A stretch of 64,000 bases of DNA from Metasolibacillus fluoroglycofenilyticus (GTDB lineage Bacteria > Bacillota > Bacilli > Bacillales_A > Planococcaceae). The notes under the pieces are model-generated. The model saw nothing but the letters and a program-made list of their open reading frames with translations. It was not told where the DNA came from and ran no database searches. This document shows positions 55,762-63,790 of this stretch, one piece after another. How positions within the stretch are numbered: position 1 is the first letter of the stretch; every line of letters starts with the position of its first letter. The stretch spans positions 1,147,487 through 1,211,486 of the forward strand of contig NZ_PYWK01000001.1 of the NCBI RefSeq assembly GCF_003049645.1, written 5' to 3'. The position numbers were made by a program, and so were the translations under genes.

Positions 55762-58042
55762 ATGGTTATACTATGCCATAGTAGTTCTCATTGCAGTAGG
55801 TGCAGCATTTGAGTCACTATGGTTTTTTTTATGGCTTGCTGTGCTTTTTGCTTTTTGTAAATATAAGCGACTACCACACATGCATTTAATGTGGTTAACA
55901 ATTGTTTGTGTTGCTGTTTATTGCTATACAATCTGGCAAATAAATAAGTTAGATGAGCCCTTCGAAATGCCTATAACGCTTAGTTGGACAGGCGACTATA
56001 AAATTGATGGTGCATCATTGCGCGGCTTCATGAAGGCAGATAATGGGCGGAAGTTTTATGTGCATTATGAAATGAATAACGAGCAGGAAAAGAAATATTA
56101 TAGCGAATATTCCTTAGCGGGTCAAAGTTTTCTAGTAAAGGGGGAATTAGTAATTCCTGAAATGCCAGCACATCCTTATAGCTTTGCTATGACTGAGTAT
56201 TTAAAGAGTAAGCATGCGCGCGGGGTCTTAGAAATTTCCTCTATGGGTATTATTGAAAAGGAGCATTCTATCACAAGCCTTTTAGCCCAACAACGCTTTC
56301 AAATGCTGCATCATATAGAAAAAAGTTTTCCTGCGAACCTTGTTGCAGAAGCGCAAGCTTTATTAATCGGCTCGCAGGAGCAAGTTGATGTCGAATTGAA
56401 TAGGGCTTATCAAAAGCTTGGCATTACGCATTTATTTGCCATTTCTGGGTTGCATGTCGCGCTCCTTTCCAAGCTATTTTTTGAGACGCTTTTACGTATG
56501 CGCATTCGCAAGGAGCTAGCGACGCTTTTACTATTAATTCTTTTACCTACCTATGCAATAGTGGCAGGTGGAGCACCTTCTATTTGGAGAGCTGTTCTTG
56601 TCGTGGAAATTGTTATGTTAGCGCGCTATTTTAAATGGCGACTGTCTGCTTTGGACGCAATGGCAATTAGCTTTATTGTTTTTGTTATTTGGCAGCCTGC
56701 TGTCTTGTATCAAATTGGCTTTCAATTATCTTATTTGGCAGCGCTTAGTTTAATTTTATCATCAAAGCTACTAGCAGCCTTGCAAGGTATACTCGCCCAA
56801 ACATTTATGATGACATGCGTATGTCAAGTGCTTGTTTATCCATTGTTATTACTGCATTTTTATGAAATTAGCTTATCCTCTTTTATCGCCAATGTTGTGT
56901 TTGTCCCTTTATTTTCTTTCGTGATTTTACCGCTGAATTTATTATTTCTGTTATTGACCTATATATGTAAGCCGCTTGCGGAAATGGCGTTTTTCTTGTA
57001 TGAGCCGTGTCGTTTGCTGTTAACGGAGTTTATTCTTTTTGTACAGAGCATCCCTTATCAAATGTGGGTTGCTGGCAAGCCCACAACAATTGTTCTGTTA
57101 TTGCTATTTAGCAGTTCCTGCATAGCGTTGTATTTTTTACAACGACAAAAATGGCATCTTGCTATCGCAGTGCTTATTGTACCAGCGTTTATTGTGCAAC
57201 TGCTCCCTTATACAAATAAGCAATTGCTCATTTCCTTTGTTGATGTGGGACAAGGTGACTGTATTGTGATTGAGTTGCCTTATCGCAGGGCAGTCTATGT
57301 TATAGATACAGGCGGCTTGCTACGCTTTGAGCAAGAGGAGTGGAAGCGGCGTCATAATAAATATGAGGTGGGACGTCAAATTGTTGTGCCATTTTTAAAA
57401 GGCAAAGGAATCGGAAAAATCGATAAATTAATTTTGAGTCATGCCGATGCCGACCATGTAGAAGGTGCTGAAGAAATATTGCGTGAAATAGCAGTACGTG
57501 AAGTACATGTATCGCCTCGTTCGTTAGAAAAGGCTGTTATGTTTGATTTTTTACGAGAGGCAGAGAAACAGAAATTAATCATCCGAGAACAACTGGTAGG
57601 CGATGCTTGGGAAACGGAAAATATCCAATTTCGCTATTTATGGCCAAAAGATATTGAATACGAGGGCAATAATGATTCGCTCGTCTTATTAATGGAAGCA
57701 GATGCACTAAAAGTATTATTAATGGGTGATTTAGAGCGCGAAGGAGAAATAGCGCTGCTACAAACCGCTTATGAGGACATTCGCGATGTCAGTATATTAA
57801 AGCTTGGGCATCACGGGAGTAAAACATCAAGTATTGATGAATTTGTTGAGGCAACGAATCCACAGTTAGCCATCATTATGGCTGGGAAAAACAATCGCTA
57901 TAACCATCCGCATCCCGAAGTAGTTGCACGTTTACAGAACAACAATATTTTTTATTTAGTAACAGGCGAAGTAGGAACGATAACAGTCAAATGGGATGGT
58001 AATAAGCTAACATATGAGACAATGGCAATGCATTTTGAATGA
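55730..58042 (+). CDS. comEC: ComEC/Rec2 DNA internalisation channel
   Basis: A 770-residue polytopic membrane protein forming the DNA-import channel. N-terminal helices and an OB-fold region (DUF4131) are followed by the Competence domain (LGITHLFAISGLHVALLS, about residue 225) and a C-terminal metallo-beta-lactamase nuclease domain with SHADADHVEGA and LGHHGSKTS. Starts inside comEB, AGAAGG upstream. Confidence 0.94.
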   Translation: MRFLVNYLKNKWLYYAIVVLIAVGAAFESLWFFLWLAVLFAFCKYKRLPHMHLMWLTIVCVAVYCYTIWQINKLDEPFEMPITLSWTGDYKIDGASLRGFMKADNGRKFYVHYEMNNEQEKKYYSEYSLAGQSFLVKGELVIPEMPAHPYSFAMTEYLKSKHARGVLEISSMGIIEKEHSITSLLAQQRFQMLHHIEKSFPANLVAEAQALLIGSQEQVDVELNRAYQKLGITHLFAISGLHVALLSKLFFETLLRMRIRKELATLLLLILLPTYAIVAGGAPSIWRAVLVVEIVMLARYFKWRLSALDAMAISFIVFVIWQPAVLYQIGFQLSYLAALSLILSSKLLAALQGILAQTFMMTCVCQVLVYPLLLLHFYEISLSSFIANVVFVPLFSFVILPLNLLFLLLTYICKPLAEMAFFLYEPCRLLLTEFILFVQSIPYQMWVAGKPTTIVLLLLFSSSCIALYFLQRQKWHLAIAVLIVPAFIVQLLPYTNKQLLISFVDVGQGDCIVIELPYRRAVYVIDTGGLLRFEQEEWKRRHNKYEVGRQIVVPFLKGKGIGKIDKLILSHADADHVEGAEEILREIAVREVHVSPRSLEKAVMFDFLREAEKQKLIIREQLVGDAWETENIQFRYLWPKDIEYEGNNDSLVLLMEADALKVLLMGDLEREGEIALLQTAYEDIRDVSILKLGHHGSKTSSIDEFVEATNPQLAIIMAGKNNRYNHPHPEVVARLQNNNIFYLVTGEVGTITVKWDGNKLTYETMAMHFE

Positions 58043-58200
58043 CGAGACAGGTATCTAAAAGACGAAAGCATCATGAGATACAAATGAAAACACATTTTGA
58101 TTTATTCATTTTAAAGCTAATAGCAAAGGCTTTAAAATCATTGTATGTATACTTTGGAAAATAAAATATATTAAACTAAACGGAAATTAATTCAACAAAA

Positions 58201-58253
58201 AAATTGTCCGAAAAGCATTGCGTTCGCATGCCTTTCAGACAATTTCTTTTTTC
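58201..58253. terminator. Bidirectional terminator between comEC and yqzM, GTCC-AAAAG family
   Basis: AAATTGTCCGAAAAGCATTGCG and CATGCCTTTCAGACAATTT form a long stem with a TTCG loop, followed by CTTTTTTC. yqzM ends just beyond it. Confidence 0.85.
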
Positions 58254-58258
58254 AAAAA

Positions 58259-58429
58259 TTAGCGAGTAGCTACTTCTACAATCATTGCGATGATGAACAT
58301 TATTGTAAATACCCCAAAAGGTACGACGAAGCCAATACCAGCATCGATAGCATCATTGCGTTGAGAAGCGCGACCGCGGCCTTCAAATGGGTTTTCTGTT
58401 ACGTAATTTGGATCGTTATGACCTGCCAT
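58259..58429 (-). CDS. yqzM: YqzM-like small membrane protein
   Basis: A 56-residue protein, read from the reverse strand: polar N-terminus with NPFEGRGRASQRNDAID, then a single membrane helix (about residues 31-52, GFVVPFGVFTIMFIIAMIV). AGGAGGG lies seven bases upstream, an excellent ribosome site. yqzM occupies the same comEC-yqeN interval in B. subtilis and the residues NDAIDAGIGFVV fit my memory of that family. Function unknown. Confidence 0.8.
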   Translation of the reverse strand: MAGHNDPNYVTENPFEGRGRASQRNDAIDAGIGFVVPFGVFTIMFIIAMIVEVATR

Positions 58430-58517
58430 ATATATCCCTCCTACTCTTTTTCAATTATAAGTCAAGCCATTGCAAAAATCCATATGCAATCGAACTTTCC
58501 TCGCCATAGTATGTGCT

Positions 58518-58568
58518 AAATTGTCGCAATTTTGTCGGTGCCAGGCACGCAAACAATTCTGACAATTT
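58518..58568. repeat. 51-bp imperfect inverted repeat centred on GTGCC-A-GGCAC
   Basis: AAATTGTC...AATT...GTGCC on the left matches the reverse complement of the right arm (GGCAC...AATT...GACAATTT). The GTGCCAGGCAC centre (58538-58548) is a palindrome. Lies between yqzM and holA. Confidence 0.65.
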
Positions 58569-58634
58569 TGTGCGCCCCATTGCATGAAGAGAAATGTTAT
58601 ACTAGGAGCGATGAAGTAAAAGAGGGGTTTCGTG

Positions 58635-59648
58635 ATGATTACAAAAATTTGGCAAGATATAAAAAAAGGGGATATTGCACCTGTTTATTTGATTGTTGGC
58701 GAGGAAACGTATTTTATAGATGAGACGATAAAACGTTTGAAGGAAGCGTTAAGCGAGCAGGAGGAAGTCGAGATGATTCCTTTTGATTTAGCTGAGCAGC
58801 CTGTAGATATTGTAATAGATGAAGCAGACACATTGCCTTTTTTTACAGACAAAAAATTGATTATTGCTAAAAATGCTTCTTTTTTAAAGGCGACAGAAAA
58901 AGGGAAGGAAAAAATAGAGCATGATTTAAAGCGTTTGGAAACTTGGTTGTCTTATCCTACCGATACCGCAGTAACTGTTTTTATAGCGCCGTATGAAAAG
59001 TTAGATGAACGTAAAAAAATAACAAAGTTAATGAAGGAGCATTCGGTTTTAATTGCGGCTGAAACACCGAAGGAGCAAGATTTGTATGTGTGGATTAAGC
59101 ATGAAATCGAGGCTGCGGGAAAAGCGATTAAGGACGGAGCCGCAGTGAGATTAGTGGAAACGGTAGGTGCCAATATGTTGCAGCTAAAAATGGAGCTAGA
59201 AAAAATGGCGCTTTATTTAGGGCAAGAGCATGAAATAACGGAAGCGCTTGTGGAGGAGCTTGTCGCGAAAACTTTGGAGCATGATGCCTTTAAAATGTTG
59301 AATGCTTATTTAGGCAATCGACAGGCGGAGGCGTTAACGATTTATCATGATTTATTACGCCAAAAAGAGGAGCCAATTATGCTCGTTGGCTTGCTAGCTT
59401 CAAATATTCGTACAATGAGCCAGGCGTTTTATTTATTAACAAAAGGCTATCATCCACAGCAAATTGCTAAACAGCTAAAAGTCCATCCATATCGCATAAA
59501 AATGATACTTGAGCAGCGCAATCGCCCATCAGCGGAGCGATTATTACAGGCGCTCAACGCACTTGCTACTGTAGATTTACAATTAAAATCAGCAAGTAAC
59601 AACCGAGCACGTATTTTAGAGCTATTTTTAATGAAACCTCTCCTTTAA
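58635..59648 (+). CDS. holA: DNA polymerase III subunit delta (YqeN)
   Basis: A 337-residue clamp-loader delta subunit, which opens the sliding clamp. The N-terminal AAA+-like domain lacks functional Walker motifs as usual; GDIAPVYLIVGEETYFIDET is the family start, and LLASNIRTMSQAFYLLTKGY with KVHPYRIKMI belongs to the C-terminal domain. ATG at 58635 is seven bases from AGAGGGG; a GTG at 58632 is possible. Confidence 0.92.
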   Translation: MITKIWQDIKKGDIAPVYLIVGEETYFIDETIKRLKEALSEQEEVEMIPFDLAEQPVDIVIDEADTLPFFTDKKLIIAKNASFLKATEKGKEKIEHDLKRLETWLSYPTDTAVTVFIAPYEKLDERKKITKLMKEHSVLIAAETPKEQDLYVWIKHEIEAAGKAIKDGAAVRLVETVGANMLQLKMELEKMALYLGQEHEITEALVEELVAKTLEHDAFKMLNAYLGNRQAEALTIYHDLLRQKEEPIMLVGLLASNIRTMSQAFYLLTKGYHPQQIAKQLKVHPYRIKMILEQRNRPSAERLLQALNALATVDLQLKSASNNRARILELFLMKPLL

Positions 59649-59664
59649 AAGGAGGGGCTTTTTG
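59636..59664 (+). terminator. holA terminator containing the stop codon
   Basis: CCTCTCCTTT pairs with AAAGGAGGGG, then CTTTTTG. The holA TAA (59646-59648) lies in the loop region. Confidence 0.75.
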
Positions 59665-59674
59665 ATGAACTAGA

Positions 59675-59759
59675 AGATGAAAACTATAAAATTCAAATTT
59701 AAGAAAGCGATAGAGCTGTTTGAGAGATTATTTCGGAACAGCCGCTATAGTTTTCATCT
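59675..59759. repeat. 85-bp inverted repeat with nested stem
   Basis: Arms AGATGAAAACTATA (59675-59688) and TATAGTTTTCATCT (59746-59759) are perfect, enclosing a GCTGTT/AACAGC stem (59715-59720, 59737-59742). Confidence 0.65.
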
Positions 59760-59935
59760 AGAACTTTTCTCATAAACAATATTCTAATTATACAGATGGA
59801 ATATGAAAATTTGATGAAAATAAAATATTGTTCTATATCATTCTTAGAATTTTGGCAATCTAATGGAAAACGATGCAAAAGCCATTTTTTCCTATTCCTT
59901 TCTAGTATGCTGTAGGTAAAGGAGGAGGAACGATT

Positions 59936-60883
59936 ATGAGAATATTTCAAGTAGTATTAATAGGGCTTGGTATCATTATTTCAATTGGAATTGGTTCTTA
60001 TGTTAATCAAAAGTTTGTTTCAGAAACACCAGAACCAATAGTGGAAACTCCCATACCAGTAAGTACAAATCAAGTAGCTACAGCAAGTAACTTATTTCCT
60101 AAAATTAGTATGGATGATGTGCCAGACAATAAAATGAAAGAAGATATTATTTATGGCTTTAATCTTTTTAACGAAACACATATTTATGCGGAAGAGAAGG
60201 TTGGGGCCAATTTGTCTTGTACAAGTTGTCACGCAGGGGCTGGTTTAGATGAAAATGTAGCATCCCTTGTAGGTGTAATGGCAGATTATCCAAAATATAT
60301 CGCTCGCTCAGGTGATATTGTAACAATTGAAGAACGGATTAATGGCTGTATGGTTCGAAGCATGAATGGTGAAAAATTTGAAGTAAACAGTGATGAGCTT
60401 GAAGCAATGGTTGCCTATTTTAAATATATTTCTGAAGGTGTGACAATTGGTCAGGAACGACCATGGGCAAAATCAGCAGATATGAAAAAGGTGCCGACAC
60501 CAAGCGTGACAGATGGGGAAAAGCTATATCAACAATCATGTGTTGCTTGTCATGCAGTAGATGGGACCGGAAATGGTGCGAACACAGGCCCGGCTTTATG
60601 GGGACCAGAATCATTTAATGATGGAGCAGGTTTAGGGCGTATGTCAAAAATGGCTGGCTATATTCAAGCATATATGCCTATAGGTGCGGCTGGCTCTCTA
60701 TCTGATCAAGATGCAGCAGATTTAGCCGCTTATATTTTATCTCAAGACCGCCCAGAGTGGACGGGTCATGATAAAGATTGGCCACAAGGTGGAAAACCTT
60801 CTGATATTATGACGAAGGAGCGACGTGACCAAGTAAAAGATGGTACGATTAATTGGGAAGAAGTATTAGCAGATTTTAAATAA
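59936..60883 (+). CDS. Dihaem cytochrome c, TsdA-like (thiosulfate dehydrogenase / tetrathionate reductase family)
   Basis: A 315-residue exported protein with an N-terminal membrane anchor (about 4-24) and two c-type haem sites: CTSCH (near residue 95) and CVACH (near 200). The segment IEERINGCMVRSMNGEKF, including a cysteine, resembles the TsdA family region whose cysteine is the unusual axial haem ligand, and the C-terminal domain ends DAADLAAYILSQDRPEW. TsdA interconverts thiosulfate and tetrathionate. Assignment rests on motif memory; another dihaem electron carrier is possible. Start follows AAAGGAGGAGG. Confidence 0.75.
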   Translation: MRIFQVVLIGLGIIISIGIGSYVNQKFVSETPEPIVETPIPVSTNQVATASNLFPKISMDDVPDNKMKEDIIYGFNLFNETHIYAEEKVGANLSCTSCHAGAGLDENVASLVGVMADYPKYIARSGDIVTIEERINGCMVRSMNGEKFEVNSDELEAMVAYFKYISEGVTIGQERPWAKSADMKKVPTPSVTDGEKLYQQSCVACHAVDGTGNGANTGPALWGPESFNDGAGLGRMSKMAGYIQAYMPIGAAGSLSDQDAADLAAYILSQDRPEWTGHDKDWPQGGKPSDIMTKERRDQVKDGTINWEEVLADFK

Positions 60884-60897
60884 ACTGACTCAAGGAG

Positions 60898-60935
60898 GCG
60901 TCCAAAAAGCTTTGTCTAACTGGCATTTTGGACGC
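60898..60935. repeat. GTCC-AAAAG family hairpin after the cytochrome gene
   Basis: GCGTCCAAAA and TTTTGGACGC pair perfectly around an 18-base loop. No T-tract. Confidence 0.6.
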
Positions 60936-61023
60936 TGACAATGGTGTTTTGGCAGTAAAGAAACGAAATTCTTCCTTTTCATGTACTTACAAAACAACTG
61001 ACTTTTTTAACTTGCCACCCCAA

Positions 61024-61311
61024 TTAATTTTGTTTGCCAAAAAAGTAACTTGTGACACTGTTTATAATACGACCTATTATTGTACCTACGAGAATAGAGG
61101 CCCCAATAAGCCCATAACCCATACCACTCCAACCACCTATAAACAAGCCGATAATAACAATACCTATGCTTATTATTAGTAGCCCATAAAAACTAATACT
61201 AAGATACTTATCTTTCTTCTCTGGAATAAATTTTTTCAAAAGTATCGATGCGACAACCAAAAGCACAGTTGCTCCGAACGCAATATAAATAAAAATTTCA
61301 AAACCTTCCAT
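61024..61311 (-). CDS. Small membrane protein, possibly YesK-like
   Basis: A 95-residue protein with three likely membrane segments (about 4-24, 36-58 and 62-84). The loop GGWSGMGYGLIGASILVG resembles the YesK-like small membrane protein family of Bacillus, function unknown. ATG at 61311 is eight bases after AAGGGGG; the frame extends upstream without a ribosome site. Confidence 0.6.
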   Translation of the reverse strand: MEGFEIFIYIAFGATVLLVVASILLKKFIPEKKDKYLSISFYGLLIISIGIVIIGLFIGGWSGMGYGLIGASILVGTIIGRIINSVTSYFFGKQN

Positions 61312-61404
61312 CAATCTAACCCCCTTACTGTATTCTATCACAGTAATATCTGTCAAAAAGCAACAAGGTTTACGAAAATAGACTTGCTTAAACATTATCG
61401 AAAA

Positions 61405-61440
61405 TGTCTTAAAGGCAGGCGGTGCAATGCTTTTGGGACA
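61405..61440. repeat. GTCC-AAAAG family hairpin
   Basis: TGTCTTAAAGGCA pairs with TGCTTTTGGGACA through several wobbles. ATCGCCTTTTTA follows, so it may act as a terminator on the plus strand. Confidence 0.45.
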
Positions 61441-61489
61441 ATCGCCTTTTTATTAACATCAAAAGAGTACAGTATAAATTCAAGAAAGC

Positions 61490-62185
61490 TTATTTTATTT
61501 GATTGCCGTCAAGATATTTATAACCTAAGCCTCGAACAGTTATAATTCGAGTTGGATTTTTAGGGTCATTTTCAATTTTAAGTCTTAATTTTTTGATATG
61601 TGCATCAATAGTGCGGTCTAATACTTCTCGTTCAATATTTGGGTATAAATGTGTAATTAAATCCTCGCGAGAAAGGATAATATTAGGATGATTCATGAAA
61701 TAATATAGCATCATAAACTCATGTTTTGTCAAACTGATTTGTTCACCATTTAGTAAAACCTCACCTTTTCGTGGTTTAATACAAAGCCCTTTATTTATTA
61801 TTTTTTGACAAAATAATCCTGTTCTACGTAATACAGCTTCAATATGGGCAAGTAGTTCCTCTAAATTGATAGGTTTTACTAAATAGTCATCTGCGCCCAT
61901 TTTTAAACCGTTAATTTTATCTTCTATAGTATGTTTGCTACTCATCATAATAATAGATATATCATGCATGTGATGATTTCTGACCCATTCGCAAAAAGCT
62001 TCTCCACTCATTCCAGGTAACAGTAAATCAAGTAAAATCATACATGGATAATCTGTATCTAGCTTTTCCATGGCTTCTTCAGCACTGTTTGCAATGGTAA
62101 TATCATATTGATGATTTTGTAAAAAATCACTAACGATAGAGCACCATAATAAATCATCTTCTACAATTAAAATTTTTTGATTCAT
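61490..62185 (-). CDS. OmpR/PhoB-type response regulator, orphan
   Basis: A 231-residue response regulator. Receiver domain (about 4-120): acidic pair VEDD, phospho-acceptor Asp in LLDLLLPG, conserved Lys in DYLVKPI. Winged-helix effector domain (about 132-228): LTKHEFMMLYYF and RTIDAHIKKLRLKI with VRGLGYKY. No histidine kinase gene is next to it, so the partner is elsewhere. ATG at 62185 follows AAGGTG. Targets unknown. Confidence 0.88.
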   Translation of the reverse strand: MNQKILIVEDDLLWCSIVSDFLQNHQYDITIANSAEEAMEKLDTDYPCMILLDLLLPGMSGEAFCEWVRNHHMHDISIIMMSSKHTIEDKINGLKMGADDYLVKPINLEELLAHIEAVLRRTGLFCQKIINKGLCIKPRKGEVLLNGEQISLTKHEFMMLYYFMNHPNIILSREDLITHLYPNIEREVLDRTIDAHIKKLRLKIENDPKNPTRIITVRGLGYKYLDGNQIK

Positions 62186-62245
62186 TTCAATCACCTTAAG
62201 TTAATAATAAAGTCTGTTCTGGAAAGAAATCGAATGATAAAAAAT

Positions 62246-62280
62246 ACCCCAAAAGTTAGATTTTTTCTAACCTTTGGGGT
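62246..62280 (-). terminator. rpsT terminator
   Basis: ACCCCAAAAGTTAGA and TCTAACCTTTGGGGT form a 15-bp stem with one mismatch; the minus-strand continuation is ATTTTTTAT. Follows the rpsT stop. Confidence 0.85.
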
Positions 62281-62303
62281 GCAGCATCATCATAATATAT
62301 GAC

Positions 62304-62552
62304 TTAAGCTTTTTTAGCTAAACGAGATTTTGTACGAGCAGCTGCGTTTTTGTGGATAAGACCTTTACCAACAGCAGTATCAACTGCTTTAGAAGCAGCA
62401 ACTACTAATTCTTGTGCATTTTCAGCACCAGCAACTAAAGCTTGCTCAGCTTTTTTAACTGCAGTACGCATAGCAGATTTTGCTTGAGAGTTTGCTTCGT
62501 TTGCTTTTGCGTTAACTTTAACACGTTTAATAGCAGATTTAATATTTGGCAT
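62304..62552 (-). CDS. rpsT: 30S ribosomal protein S20
   Basis: An 82-residue basic, alanine- and lysine-rich helical protein: [32 protein letters not shown] and [13 protein letters not shown] are S20 signatures. ATG at 62552 follows TAGGAGGTG; an in-frame GTG overlaps that site. Divergent from gpr. Confidence 0.96.
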   Translation of the reverse strand: MPNIKSAIKRVKVNAKANEANSQAKSAMRTAVKKAEQALVAGAENAQELVVAASKAVDTAVGKGLIHKNAAARTKSRLAKKA

Positions 62553-62670
62553 AACTTTCACCTCCTAAATATTAGGTACGAGATGAGTATCTTCTCACTT
62601 ATTTCATGTGTCAATACAACAAAAATCATTCTACCAAACCCCAAGCTTAATTGCAATACATAAATGCAAA

Positions 62671-62700
62671 GAATATTTACTTGACAGTTTGACCACACTA
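62671..62700 (+). promoter_or_regulatory. Candidate forespore (sigma-F/G) promoter of gpr
   Basis: GAATA (62671-62675), 18 bp, CACACTA (62694-62700) fit GHATR and CATNHTA with one mismatch. The leader would be only about 10 nt, which weakens the call. Confidence 0.35.
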
Positions 62701-62717
62701 AAAAATGAGGTGAAAAT

Positions 62718-63737
62718 ATGGAACAAGTAAATTGGGGTAGAACGGATTTAGTAGATGAAACAGATGAAGTGTTAACGTATGAATCCCAGCAACAGAAGGA
62801 AAGAACAGCGCGACAAAGCGGGGTTTTGATGGAGGAGCTGCGTGAGCAGCGCGTTGAGATTACGAAGGTAACTGTATCAAAAGAAGGAGAACAGCAGATT
62901 GGCAAAAAGCAAGGAACATATATAACACTATCGATTCCAACGCTTTACCCAAGTGATACGGATGGCTTTACACAATTGCAGCAAGTTTTGCAAAAATATA
63001 TTGCCATGCTGTTAAAAGATATTCATTACCAATCTCCAAATAAAATACTTATTGTAGGGCTAGGTAATAAAACGATTACACCAGATGCAATTGGACCGAT
63101 AGCAATTGATGAGTTACAAAGCGCATTTTCAGAAAATCCGAATGAACAGTTCATCATGTATGCGCCAGGGGTAACGGGGCAAACGGGCTTTGAAACGAGT
63201 GAATTTGTAAAAGCCTTAGCGGAAAAAATTAAGCCAGCTGCCGTTATTGTTATTGACGCACTTGCGACAAGGAGCAGTAAACGACTATGCCGTACGATTC
63301 AATTAACGGATACAGGCATTCATCCGGGTTCTGGTGTTGGCAATCAGCGTGCAGAAATATCAAAAGAGGTGCTTGGGATTCCTGTATTAGCTATCGGTAT
63401 TCCAACTGTCGTGGAGGCGACTGTGCTAATAGCCGATGCAGTTGATATGGTATTTCGTTCGATAGCGGCGCGTATTAGCGAGCGTGAGAAGCCCTCTGGT
63501 AAACTTTCTGTAACAGGCTGGCGCTCAGATACGCAGAATGCCGATTTATCATTAGTGAAGCCGATTTTTGGTGAATGGTCGACATGGTCAATTGATGATA
63601 AAAGACAGTTATTTGAAGAAGCATTTCATGCACAGGAGCGCTTTATCGTCACACCAAAGGAAGTCGATATATGGCTTATGCAATATGCGCTATTAATTTC
63701 AAACAGTTTATTCCATTTAACTACAGCGGATTCATAA
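62718..63737 (+). CDS. gpr: GPR germination protease
   Basis: A 339-residue spore protease (family A25) that degrades small acid-soluble proteins at germination. NWGRTDLVDET is the autoprocessed N-terminus region; ILIVGLGNKTITPDAIGPIA, YAPGVTGQTGFETSEFV, VIVIDALATRS and TGIHPGSGVGNQR are conserved segments, the aspartates of the TPDAIGP and IDALATR segments belonging to the active site. GAGGTG ribosome site; followed by spoIIP, as in B. subtilis. Confidence 0.95.
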   Translation: MEQVNWGRTDLVDETDEVLTYESQQQKERTARQSGVLMEELREQRVEITKVTVSKEGEQQIGKKQGTYITLSIPTLYPSDTDGFTQLQQVLQKYIAMLLKDIHYQSPNKILIVGLGNKTITPDAIGPIAIDELQSAFSENPNEQFIMYAPGVTGQTGFETSEFVKALAEKIKPAAVIVIDALATRSSKRLCRTIQLTDTGIHPGSGVGNQRAEISKEVLGIPVLAIGIPTVVEATVLIADAVDMVFRSIAARISEREKPSGKLSVTGWRSDTQNADLSLVKPIFGEWSTWSIDDKRQLFEEAFHAQERFIVTPKEVDIWLMQYALLISNSLFHLTTADS

Positions 63738-63752
63738 GTTCTAAACATTCTT

Positions 63753-63778
63753 CTCCTTCCATAGAGTAGTGGAAGGAG
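63753..63778 (+). promoter_or_regulatory. Hairpin overlapping the spoIIP ribosome site
   Basis: CTCCTTCCA (63753-63761) pairs perfectly with TGGAAGGAG (63770-63778). The right arm is part of the spoIIP ribosome site AAGGAGGGG. It could end gpr or mask the site. Confidence 0.55.
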
Positions 63779-63790
63779 GGGATGCAAGCT

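Noticed and set aside
62681..62704. Sigma-A promoter from TTGACA before gpr
   Set aside because: No -10 box at 16-18 bp.
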